DNA of 64,000 nucleotides from Glebionis coronaria (lineage: Eukaryota > Streptophyta > Magnoliopsida > Asterales > Asteraceae). The notes beneath the pieces were generated by a model. It was not told where the DNA came from, did no database searches, and worked only from the letters and a program-made list of their open reading frames with translations. Within the stretch, counting starts at the first letter, position 1; every line of letters begins with the position of its first letter. The position numbers were made by a program, and so were the translations under genes. Location of the stretch: the NCBI GenBank assembly GCA_025667525.1, contig CM046882.1:544496630-544560629 (forward strand), written 5' to 3'. Below are positions 11,501 to 22,342 of the stretch, in pieces.

Positions 11501-14500
11501 TCATTTTCTACTATTAATTAATATAAAATATTTTTGAAAAAGTAAGTTTATTTTAGCATTGTTTATTATTTTTAATCATTATTTTAGTTTAAAGAGTGTT
11601 TTTAGTGTTTTAAAACTAGAAAAATTGTCTTTAAAATTTAGGAAAATTACTTTTTAGTCTTTAAATAATATAAGTGAGTTATTACTTCAATAAAAGAATA
11701 TTTTGGGCTTTTTCTTAATTATATTTAATTTTAGCGCTTTAGTTAGCAATTAAAATTTAATATTTAATTAATAAACGGTTATAAAATTTATTTATTAAAT
11801 TTTTATTCTTAGTTATATTATTTAGACTTAGTTTTAATTTTTAAATAATTTTTAGGTTTAATTTTTAATTTTTTCGCGTTTTACGTAATTACGTTATCGT
11901 TTTACGTCAATACGTCGTAGTGTAATCGTAGTCGTAGCTCGTCTTTAATTTTCTTTCTTCTAAACCAAAAACGACACTAATCCAAATTTGATTTTATATA
12001 ATTGGCACTTAATTCTCACACCTCCGCCGAGAACGAACTCGCACTTATTCGATTCGTCGGTTTTCCTAAATTGTCGAGTTTAATACTTGCCCGCATTATA
12101 CGCGTTTTTCCTAAAACGTGTACGAAAATCCTACATCAACATCCATATCCACAACGATTTACGCAAGTTGTTTGGTGTGATGCAATAAACGTTGAAAGTG
12201 AATTAAATAAATGAAACACGGTGATGTTTGAGTAAAAATGTAACTTACTTTAGGAAAAGTAAGAAACAAACCTGGTAAGTATAAGTTTAAATGTTTAGGA
12301 AAACGTAAAAACCGACGTTTAGTTCGTTCTCGAAGGAGGTGTGGTTTTGTAGGCCAAAATTCAACGGATTTGAATTAGTTTCGTTTTTGGAATGAGAAAA
12401 GGGTTGAAAACTAAAGGCGGGTTACACTAAAAAGATTACACTATGTCGAATGCGTTTTCACGCAAAACGAGACGAAAAATAAAAAGTTAATGAAAAATTC
12501 TAAAACTTTGCAAATAAATCCTAAAAAGTATTACAAACAATAAAAAAATCAAGAAAACTTTTTAATTAATTATTATTTAATTTTAAAATCTATTTAAAGA
12601 CCTAAAATAAAAAATAAACAAGAAAAAGTTAAATTCAAGATTTTAATGTTTGTAAACCTCCATCCTATTTTATAAAAGCTAAAAGTAATTGTTCTAAAAT
12701 TTTAAAACCAAGTTTTCTATTTTTAAGACTTAAATAAATACTGAAAATAAAATAATGATTAAAAATAATAAAAGAAAAGGGAAAATCTAAAACTTTTTGG
12801 GAATGTCTAAAAAGTTAACTAGAATCTAGAAAAAATATAAAGAAGGCACACGCTTATTTAGATAAGCTAGAATAAGCTTAAATACCCACGGCTTATTTAA
12901 AATTGGATGAAAAGAAAACTTGCTTAAATAAAACATGAAATGAAACCTAAAAAAGAACGAAAGCTTGGTACACTGGTAAGACTTGGAACCCCTACAGGCC
13001 ACTAGTTTGAATCCAGGCCAAGAATTTTTTTAATTTTATATATTTTTGTTTTCTTTTTGGACAACTCCACCCCGCAAGCAGTTGGCTTGTGTGGAGTGAA
13101 AATAAGCACGAAATAAAGCAAATTAAGAACTAATAAGCCAATTAATGAAACATATAAGCTAAAAATGAGCTAATGCCACAATCTACACTATCAGATAAAA
13201 GGGAAGAAATCAGACAAGAAGAAGACTTATTGCTAATGCAAATTGAAAAAATGTGAGTTTTAAGCTAACAAAAATTTGAAAATAAGCTGATTAAACACAA
13301 AATCTACCTAAAAAAGATCTAAAGCAATGCTAGACCTAACAGGTTCTAAATGGTAAAAACTAAAACACAAAATCAAACACTTGAGGCTATCTAATGTGAT
13401 TTGCTTGTTTTGTGTTCAAAGGCTTGCAAAGATGGGCCACAATCTTTGCAACTAAGAACACTCACCAACCCAATATCACTAGATGTGTAGATAAAACCAA
13501 CAAAAATCCCTACTACACTACCAGATATCAGATTTGTACTAAGATAAAACAAAACACAAAGAGACAAATCTAAAACATGCAAATCAAAACATTAAACCAA
13601 CAACATGAAATCAGAGGCAAATTTGGACTACACTATCATGAACAAAGATGTGCATGTTGTTAAATTCATGTTTTATGTCTCGTAAACCCTAGAATTAACA
13701 TTACCAAACACCCTTTTTTACCACAGATTTCAACTTTAACATACTAAACTGAACATTAAGCTACTATCAATCAAGTGAACTACTTAATCATGCACAAGAA
13801 CAAATATTAACTAAGATTAAGCTAGAAGGAAAACCAAGAACAGGCACAAAAGCAATTTCACCACACCACAAAATCAAGTACATTTACACTATGAGGTCTC
13901 TAAGCCTAACCTTAGAAGTGTACATCCACACTTCTTGAGTTTGAGTTGATGTACTCAAAAGTACAAACTTCCTTTTGAGTTTTAGCTTATGGAGAAGCTT
14001 ATGTGATGTGAAGACTACAACAGTCTTAACACCTAGACTACAACAGTCTAGGTGTTTTGTTCTTTGTCTATTTTGAACACAACAACAACAACAAACAATT
14101 CAAGTGCTAAAAACCACACCCAAAATATATGTGTCAAGTAGCTTATGGGCGAGCTTATGGAACAGTAAACTTAAGTAAATAAACAGGTTTTTGAAAAACT
14201 AACTTTCGGACAGATTTCTTGCAAGGGAAATAAAAATGGCAGAAACTAAACACAAGCCAATAAACCAAGTCCACAAACTTATTTTATCAGAATAAGCTTG
14301 TGAGCAGCTTATTGATTTATGGGTCTCAAAGATTAACAAAGTTTTGAAAAATCTTTTGATAAGGAAAAGTAAAAAAAAAATTGTGCAGCGAAATTAAGAC
14401 AAAAACTTAAACACTATAACAAAACAATAAGATGGAACTCATAATTTTTCTTTGCATTGATTTTAGAATATCACTGCATTACTTTTAATACAAAAATTTG

Positions 14501-15686
14501 ACAAAGTAAAAATTATGGAACAAAAGCTAATACTATGCTAAGGTTGCTTTATATATAACATACAACATGGTTCTAGAAAGCTAAAAACGAAAACCCTAAT
14601 TGCTTGTGAAGTTCCAAAAAAGCCCCTTGTAGATTTGGATCATTTGAGCATCTTTGAAATCTTTGAAATTTGTCTTGATGGTATCATGTGAGTCTCTGCC
14701 AATCACAGCTGTAAGGGTTGATCTAAATCATTTATTTGGTGTGTCCAACAAGTAATTAAATCAAAATCGTGCAAAGCATTTGCCATATATTGTCTTGGTG
14801 CCAAAACGCATGTGTATTGGGGCAGGGGAGGGTCCACTATGTCACATGGGTGAAAATGAGAGCAATTTGAGGGTGTGGTTAAGTGACAAATATGGTTAAT
14901 TAACATTCTGCAACAAATCGAGCAAAACCCCTTTGGTTTGTTTGTTAATTAGGGGTTAGGGTTTAAGGTGTCGTGGATGAGTGTTTGATCTATTTTGTTA
15001 AACAATAATGGTTAGGCGCCTTTTTGTTAATATTAAAAACATTTATAAACGGATTAATATTAATAAAAGGTTTTGGGTTTGGAACGGGTAAAGGGTTTTG
15101 TTTGTGGGCTTGGTGGGTTTTGATGGGTATGGGTAGGGTTTGTGGATTTGTTTTGACTCGTTTTCACCCTTGCACTAACAACATGGCAGAATCAACCCTC
15201 CTCTTTTGGCAGAAAAATAGGCATCATTTCCCTTTGTTATAACTTTCACCTTTTAACAATTTTAGTCCTTTTATGTTTATAGATCTTGAAAAGGAATAAT
15301 ATGAACTTGTTGATTTCTTCAAGGGCTATTCTTGGAAATTCATGAAACTTTAGGGACCTCAATGCAAGTGTTGATAGATGAGGGGTATAAAGTGACAATT
15401 CTTCAAAAGGAAATAGAGAAAAATTCTACTAGTTTACAACTTGGAGGACCAAACTTGTACATTCTTCAATCTGCAAGGGTATTTTTGGAAAATCAACATT
15501 CGGGTCCGGTTTTTCGTGCGGCTTCGTTTTTGCTTGAATCTTGTGTTCTTTTGGAAATTTCATGATATCCGTACCTACAATCACACACTGAACAAAACAA
15601 CGGGTTTTTGTATGGTTTTATGATATTTTTCCGTATTTTAAGCCCGATTTCACCGATGAGACTATGTATAATTAGAGTCTCATCAC
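8523..15686. mobile_element. 7.2-kb non-autonomous element with long terminal inverted repeats, unit 1 copy
   Basis: The left end (ATGAGACT...AGTCTCATC, itself a small palindrome) and the right end read in reverse (TGATGAGACTCTAATTATAC) are inverted copies. The similarity continues inward for several hundred bases through GAAGCCGCAC, AATCGGGCTTAAAA and the CCCGAAT block, with clear divergence. Flanking 9-mers ATGACAACA (8514-8522) and ACGGCAACA (15687-15695) agree at 7 of 9 positions. That would fit a Mutator-like target duplication, but this is inference. The interior contains no transposase-like frame. A TATA-like AGTATAAATAC lies at about 9650. A tRNA-derived segment is nested at 12962-13031. 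Confidence 0.5.
12962..13031 (+). repeat. tRNA-derived (SINE-like) segment, unit 1 copy
   Basis: It reads GCTTGGTACACTGGTAAG, then TTGGAACCCCTACAGGCC, then AGTTTGAATCC, followed by a T-run: degenerate box A and box B at tRNA-like spacing. The unit 2 copy (50346-50412) keeps a better box A, TGGTAGAGTGG. The acceptor stem is absent, so it is tRNA-derived rather than a tRNA gene. Confidence 0.45.
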
Positions 15687-16151
15687 ACGGCAACACGTGA
15701 TTTCGTGTCGTGATTGAATAAAAAATTATGAGTGGTTATATAATGAAATTGGTGGTTGTATATCTGATGGAATCAATTATTAAATAAACCATTGATTACC
15801 AAGCTCAAAACTTACATAACATTTTCATTTCATTTTAATAATTTATTTATTCTAGATTCATGCATAACAAACACTAAGTAAGTTAGTTTTTTTTATGGGT
15901 CGACTAGTTTTATAAGTTCATCTCCAATGATAATGTAATACAAAATATAATACATTTCTACGTCATCGCCACATCAACATATCAACTTTCATACAAAACT
16001 TTCGCAATGCATTAAACTCAATACAGTTTAATAAATTACCACATCACTATCCTTTTTCTAATAACCAAATTTTGATAAACGAATCAAATCAATTTATAAA
16101 AAAAGACAATTACATATATACCTACTAAAACTTACGCATTTACATATGTAT

Positions 16152-16380
16152 TAAAAATATTTAACTTGCATTATAAATCATACATTAAAATTTTGTATAT
16201 AGTGGGTACGTATGCAATTTCTCATATAAAAAAACTCCAAATAAAACATTTGCTACGCATAAAAATATTTAGCTTGCATTATAAATCTTACATTATAAAT
16301 TTGTATATAGTGGGTACGTATGCAATTTCTCATATAAAAAATACTTCAAATAAAACATTTGCTACGCATAAAAACATTTA
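16152..16380. repeat. 108-bp tandem duplication
   Basis: Two copies of a unit beginning AAAAATATTTARCTTGCATT start at 16153 and 16261, and a third partial start (ATAAAAACATTTA) follows at 16369. Each copy includes GTATATAGTGGGTACGTATG. The copies differ at only a few positions, so the duplication is fairly recent. Confidence 0.8.
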
Positions 16381-16683
16381 ATCGTTTATTAAAATTTACA
16401 AGATGTGACAAAAATAACTGTTTAAAAAAATCACACATGCGGTTCACATTATTGATTATATAATATTGAAAAATGCTACATTAATCTAGTTTTTACCACA
16501 ATTGAATTTTGTTAATTCCAAACCTCCATTCTCACTTAAATTAAAAACAAATTAAAATTGTTATTGATAGAATTGCCATTGTCTATTGTTGCATTAAATT
16601 ATTTTAATTCTTAAACACATAAATGATCCTTTCGGTCATGCATATTTTGCAAAGTTAGTCCCTAATTACTAACTATGAAACAA

Positions 16684-16802
16684 AACGCTAACCTAAGGAC
16701 TATTTACGAAATGAATTTACTACAACACTTTTAACAAGAAAAAAACTAACGCTAACTTAGGGACTCTTTACGAAACAAATTTACTAAAACACTTCTAACA
16801 CG
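16684..16802. repeat. 64-bp tandem duplication
   Basis: ACGCTAAC starts at 16685 and again at 16749. Each copy is followed by a match through GGACT-TTTACGAAA, AATTTACTA and AACACTT. The copies show several substitutions. Confidence 0.65.
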
Positions 16803-18007
16803 CAATCTTACCGGACTCTATCTCGCATCGAAGCGCAAACATCTACCCTCATTGAACAGAATGTAAAATTGATTGAGTTCCAAAAACAAAATGATTTGGT
16901 CACACTATGGTATAAACACTGTGTAGGTAGAGAGACGCTCCTATTAAGTGGTAATGTTCACAATTCTTTGCACGTACAAAGGCTTTATGGTGTGTATGTC
17001 ATTTCACTTGAGTGTGAGTGCCTTACGTACACATGTAATGGCTCCAGTTTAGTTTGGTATCTTTTTTATATGAATCTCATATTCTCAAACGGATTTGACT
17101 CAAGGATACTAAATATTAGAGCTCTAGGTATCACGGCTACTCATCTCTCTGAATACTACGTGGCTTTCACCACCAACTTGCCACCACACGATCCTTGCTC
17201 ACCATTCTCTCGCCACAAGATTTCTTGTCGGGGCAATGAAGAAGAAAGAGAAGAAAGATGGTGAGACATCTTTTTTTTTTCTTTTTCTTTTTTCGATTTT
17301 TATTTTCTTTAAGTAGCAATGTGTATACAATTCGAGGAGAAGAGAAGAATCATATACTTTTTTAAAAAAACTCTCTTAGGGTGCCAGTGTGGTAGGGTTT
17401 ACAAGAAGAAGATAAGATATTGGTTTTGTGTAGTTTTTTCATGGGCTTTTTTTGGCTATTTTACAAAATATATATATACTCATCATTTATAGTTTAATTT
17501 ACTCCTTTAAAAAAACTATAAGTTTCGTATTTTTTTTATAAATTTATATTGTATTTTTATTAAGTAATATGAATTTATTTTGGTTAAAAATCATGAAAAA
17601 TAAAATAAAATAGATAGTGATTTGTCTCTAATGAAAATGTGAGGTTTATTATGATAAGATTTTTTTTTTGAAATAACCGTGTTAGGTGACTTGACACCCC
17701 GTGAAACTTAAATAACCAAGAATTTTCTCTTCATGACACCTAGAGTTCTTAAACCGTATATTTATTTCGAGCTTAGCCCAACTAAACTAATATCGTCTAA
17801 CAATAACTAGCATGAAGTTAACCATCCAGATGGAGTACCTAATTAATTAGTTCAATAATTACTTAAAAACGACAATGATATAGTAATTGGAACAAAATGC
17901 AATATGCAAAGAATGTTCATACATATAAAGCACCTTAGCAAGAAGTGGTTCTTTAAATTTTGCATACAAAATCAATCAGCAATTCAAAATAGTTTTCGAA
18001 TGCCAAT

Positions 18008-18496
18008 TCATAACAAAAATATGTCATACATGTATCCGCATGTTGGAAAACCATCACACTCAAACTTCGTATAATTTCCTCCATAGAAAACCGTTTCGAC
18101 GCCTACATAGTCTTCATTCAAAAAGTTCCACCCAAATCTATACGAAAATCTCAAGGACCATCCAGGTTCTTTGGACTCGCCTCTAACTTGATATGTAAGA
18201 AACTGTGTGTCTTTGCTTTCATGTCTGATACCTTCCAATAGGTATTTCACGGGCACATGTAGTTGTCCCAAAATGTTATCATTCTCGACCTCCTGAATCT
18301 TGATTACCAGAACTACTCCTCCAGGCTCATTCATTGTGAATTTGATAGGTTCCGAAGCTCCATTTTTGTCGAATGAGGCTCGTACCTCCTCCTTGTCCCA
18401 GATGGAACAGACTGCATATGCGTCTAATGAATTAGTGTTTTTCTTGAAACTTCGTGCGGAGGTGAGTGTGAGCTCTAAACTACTCCTTAGATCCAT
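18008..18496 (-). CDS. C2-domain protein (SRC2/BAP-like), intact
   Basis: A 162-residue protein. The N-terminal 100 or so residues have the pattern of a plant C2 domain of the SRC2/BAP type: LELTLTSARSFKK, then LDAYAVCSIWD, then a strand ending VLVIKIQEVENDNILGQLHV, then V-KYLLEG. C2 domains bind phospholipids, often with Ca2+; several acidic loop residues seem reduced here, so Ca2+ binding is uncertain. No signal peptide or membrane segment. The only upstream Met in frame is the chosen start. A 5' UTR intron is plausible: the minus strand has a donor TATAAG|GTAACA near 18877, an acceptor TTTAACAG| near 18512, and a TATA at 18977-18970 beyond. The unit 2 copy has lost all but the last 22 codons through a 686-bp deletion. 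Confidence 0.72.
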   Translation of the reverse strand: MDLRSSLELTLTSARSFKKNTNSLDAYAVCSIWDKEEVRASFDKNGASEPIKFTMNEPGGVVLVIKIQEVENDNILGQLHVPVKYLLEGIRHESKDTQFLTYQVRGESKEPGWSLRFSYRFGWNFLNEDYVGVETVFYGGNYTKFECDGFPTCGYMYDIFLL

Positions 18497-18969
18497 GATC
18501 GTACTCGATATCTGTTAAATCACATGCATGCTGTAGGTTAGGAAATATGTAAATTTCTATATGATAAAATTACATTTTATACTTGTATATATAAACGTAA
18601 ATATTAATAACTCTACAACTCGATGACTATTTTTACTATTGATGTGTTACATGCAACATAATTACTACTACCAAGCAGGGCTAGAGCTGGTACTACAATA
18701 TACTGAAAAAAATGGCTAATCCATGATGCATGCATGCACGAACTAGAGCTAACTTGATAAATTAAGTACACTTAACCTTAGATCGAGTTTTAGAATAATC
18801 ATATTGGAAACAAAAGTTAGAACTTTAAGAGTAACATGATAACGTTAAAATAGGAAGTTGACGAGTTAATGTGTTACCTTATAAACAGAAAAAAAAAAAG
18901 AAGAATGAGGAATGGTGATCGAGCCACTTATGGTCTTTTTTTCTTTGTTTCTCAGACTACGTCTACGTG

Positions 18970-18977
18970 TATATATA
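18970..18977 (-). promoter_or_regulatory. Candidate TATA box of the C2 gene
   Basis: TATATATA in an AT-moderate context about 90 bases upstream of a candidate 5' splice donor (near 18877). It is kept in unit 2 (about 52178) even though the coding part was deleted there. Assignment depends on the inferred 5' UTR intron. A nearer TATA-like run at about 18585 is the alternative. Confidence 0.35.
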
Positions 18978-19353
18978 GAGATAGAACTCTGGATACAAAT
19001 CCTATTAACAGTTATATACGTATATGCTAACAGTTCATAACCTGATACAAACAAAAGCTTTCTTATTGGGCTTTAAAAGAAGCCTTATAGAAACCCCATT
19101 GGTCGTTTTAACACTTTTTATTTGACAAATTTACCCCAAGTACAGTTGTAAAACTAGGTCTAAAATGCCTACCGCACATTACATCATAGATTACATCTGA
19201 ACCAACATGCTAACGAGACGAGATCACTCATACTTTATGCAACTCGTGGAGCCGTAAGTTTGAGGAACTGATTGAGCACGAAGACAACTTAAGGGGCTGG
19301 CCGATGAGGCAAAGTTTTTAAGAATATGTGATGAAAAAGGTAAAAAATAAATT

Positions 19354-19426
19354 TTTTTTGCCGGGACTTGAACCCCGGGTCTCTCAGGTGAGAGCCGAGT
19401 ATCCTAACAAACTAGACGACAACGGA
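19354..19426 (-). pseudogene. tRNA-Glu(CUC) pseudogene, unit 1 copy
   Basis: The minus strand matches plant tRNA-Glu: TCCGTTG 5' acceptor strand, D-arm, anticodon CTC in GGCTCTCACC, T-arm GGTTCAAGTCC. The 3' acceptor strand reads CAAAAAA instead of the complement of TCCGTTG, and the T stem has an extra G. It is therefore unlikely to fold correctly. It lies 65 bp from the Gypsy insertion point. Confidence 0.75.
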
Positions 19427-19495
19427 TGTTTATGCTTGTTACGACCAATAATGGAACTTGAATATTTATTTTGAGAGGGCCGAACTATTTTAAGT

Positions 19496-22291
19496 TGTAA
19501 CACCCCCACAAAATGCTATGCGCAGCGGAACTACAACATTTGGGTGCTACTCGGTTATCATTACACACAAGATATATCGAACGACTCTAAAGAGACGTCA
19601 ACTTAAAACTTGAATTAAAAATTGTTAAATGATACATGTCCACGGTTTTTTCCAACCCCACTTGGTACTATAGAGTTTAGCGTTTACGGTCCCCATGAAT
19701 CTCGACCCAAGTATTTCAATTTCACAACAACATAACATTAAAATTTAAAGATGTTTAAGTAGGAAAGGGAGGAAAAACAAGCAGACTCCAAGCCATACAC
19801 ACAACATCCATCCCATGCACGCTCCATGCTACACTTCAGCGGTTACCTGAAACACATGCCAAAATTTGGTCAACGAAAACGTTGAGTGGAATTCATAGGT
19901 TTTACAATTCATTTTGAACGTATATGAAATAAAAACCATTCACGATCATTCATAGACTTGTCGATCAAACAATCTATATTCAAGATACTGACAATTGTGT
20001 TTAAGCTCATGACACTAAACCGTTAACTCAGTCACCCGCGTAATAATTACCGGCGTGATTCATATGAAACCATGGCCCCTAATAAGGCATCAGTTGCAAT
20101 TATGCCTTGTCTCTTATCACAAATTATCCGTCCGCAGGGGGTATCAACGTACTAGCCCTCGTCTCGGATAGGGTAGTCAACCCCATAGTACTATCACTTT
20201 GTATAAGCGGCTATTTCCCCCTTCGCAAGGGCAAGACAATAGTTAATAGTTCATGAAATTAGGGTCTTTTGCAACTAGTTACTCAACACAATTTCTAAGG
20301 CAACATTCGGGACTAACAATCATTCATGACATACGTTCATTTTAAAAACTAGCATGCATTTCCCTCGCGGGTAAAACAGTTTGAAATAATAGTAAGCGAG
20401 GCTATAAATTCACACCTTATATATTAAGTAGTCGGTAGTTCGAGAGATGATCACTGACGACGATACGGATGCCCGGGTAAATCAACACCTATCAACCAAA
20501 TAACGCGTAATGAGTAATCTCATTTTATAACCTTATGGTACTGTATAAAATACATAGATACTAGTCACTTAGGACAATTACAACTCACGCCAAAACAAAA
20601 CAACAAGCATCACTCATTTTACACCATTTGTTCTTATTATTTACGTCATCCATTTTTACTCATTTTCGCCGGTACTTACCGAAAGTACGGGCTGTTTTAC
20701 TATATTTAACCATTCTTATAAAATTTGACAAAATTCTCAAAAATACTATAAGACCTGTAGATAACACATTTTTAATCCCAATAAAAGTTTTTACTTCTAC
20801 GACCCGTTACTCAACGCTTTTCCAAAAACTACATTTTTCGGACTGAAATTGTACTTCGACCAACTTGGACTTCTTTGACCTATTTGAAATGCACCTTTGA
20901 CCTCTTTGACTCCTAAGTCCACTTATAGACTCAATTACACAGGTTTGTGACCAAAATTTGACCTTTGACCTTTTACCAATTCATACTTGTGGTCCTCGGG
21001 ATTTGACTAAAACTATACATAAATTCGGATTATGAAAGTTCTCGTCTCCCGGTACACGATCTTTAAAACCTCATAACTTTTGGCTCGTTTGGAGTCACGA
21101 GCTCTACCTTATACCAAATTAAAGCTAAGAAGGCCCTCTATGACTACATTTAGCTATCTAGACCTGTAGGAAAAATTATTTTTATGAAAAGGTCTTAAAC
21201 TTTCTGCCTAAATTTAACCATACCAAAATCACACTTACGCTCGATTCCAAACCTATTTATCATTACTAGGCTTCATCCTAAGCATTCCCAATCATAACCA
21301 AACACAAATTTCAGTCCCTAACCCCTATTGATCATCAACCTCATAAGCTAAAAATCTAAAAACTAACATGCAAACACTTGTATCCATCTAGAACATCAAT
21401 AAACACAAAACCAAACACAAAACCAATGCTCAAAACATCAATCACCATGGCTCCCCAAACACCCCCTTTTGCCGTGGGGTTTGGGTGACCAAATCACCAC
21501 AACCAAATCAATTTTGGTGGGTTTGATTAGTGATTATACCCTCATTTCACATGAATTTAACATGCATTAATCCAATTAACCTCAAAAACGAGTTTAAATG
21601 ATCTTGAAAATTTTTGGAAAAATAATTTGAATGCATGTGGGATTTGAGTACATAGAAAGGTGGGGAATGATAAGATTAGAGGTGGTCTAACCTTAGTTTC
21701 AATGAAAATCAAGTAGAAAAAATTTTTAATGGTGGTTTTGGTGGGTTTGGGGGTGACCGTCGGCTTAAGGAGAAGAGAGGGAGAGAACCAAAAATTTTTC
21801 CAAGTGTTTTTGTGAAGTGTGTGTGTTCTTTCCCCTTTTTGTAAATTTGGAAGGACCCATTGTGCAATTAAAGCTTTCTTTTGGCCTCAAGTAAAAACGT
21901 CACTAAAACTTTGCGGGATTGACTCACTAGTCATTTTAGAAAAATTTACGGGAGTCGGAAATTATCCCAAACACTCCAAAATACTTTTGGGATACTTTAA
22001 ATGTACTCGGAAAGCTATAAAACTCACCCGACTCAACTTAACACGAATCGTAAGTAAAATTCTCGAAAAATTACATTATCGATAAATCGTCAATAATTAT
22101 AGAAATTTGGGCATCCATCGGGATCGTATTCGTCATCGTCCTTCTTGAATCGTCAATCGTAAAAATTATAACCTCGAACATCGGCTTTAACCAAAATACT
22201 TATATATATATAGAAATTAAAATTTATTAAAAATTTCAAAAATTAGCGTAATTTAGGGTAACGTTAATGACCTCGGTTCTAGGGTGTCACA
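19496..22291 (-). repeat. 3' LTR of the Gypsy element
   Basis: Starts TGTAACACCCCCAC and ends GGGTGTCACA. Small open frames inside it also occur in the other LTR because the LTRs are copies; they show no domain and are not genes. A diverged relative of this LTR appears at about 42330-43770. Confidence 0.92.
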
Positions 22292-22292
22292 T

Positions 22293-22306
22293 CCACCCCT
22301 CCTTAA
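22293..22306 (-). other. Polypurine tract of the Gypsy element
   Basis: The minus strand reads AAGGAGGGGTGGA directly before the 3' LTR start, the expected site for plus-strand DNA priming. It lies 37 bases downstream of the pol stop. Confidence 0.75.
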
Positions 22307-22342
22307 AGAGAGCGACGTCCCGGCGCTCGCCTCTTCTTATAC

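Larger units (their letters stand above)
15687..17437. other. Non-coding interval deleted from unit 2
   Basis: AT-rich. It contains two local tandem duplications (16152-16380 and 16684-16802) and a long pyrimidine tract near 17270-17300. A frame of 131 codons at 16869-17264 shows no recognisable domain and I do not call it a gene. The whole interval, together with 13931-15686, is absent from unit 2. Confidence 0.4.

Noticed and set aside
13391..13582. 63-codon frame with a similar frame at 50780-50971
   Set aside because: Shared by descent in the two duplication units inside a non-coding element; no domain and no sign of codon constraint.
16869..17264. 131-codon open frame
   Set aside because: No recognisable domain, unusual composition for a plant protein, and the region is deleted in unit 2 without other signs of a gene.
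20628..20846. Open frame repeated at 30114-30332, and 21819-22085 repeated at 31305-31571
   Set aside because: They are conserved only because they lie in the two LTR copies; no domain, no start context, wrong strand for the element.
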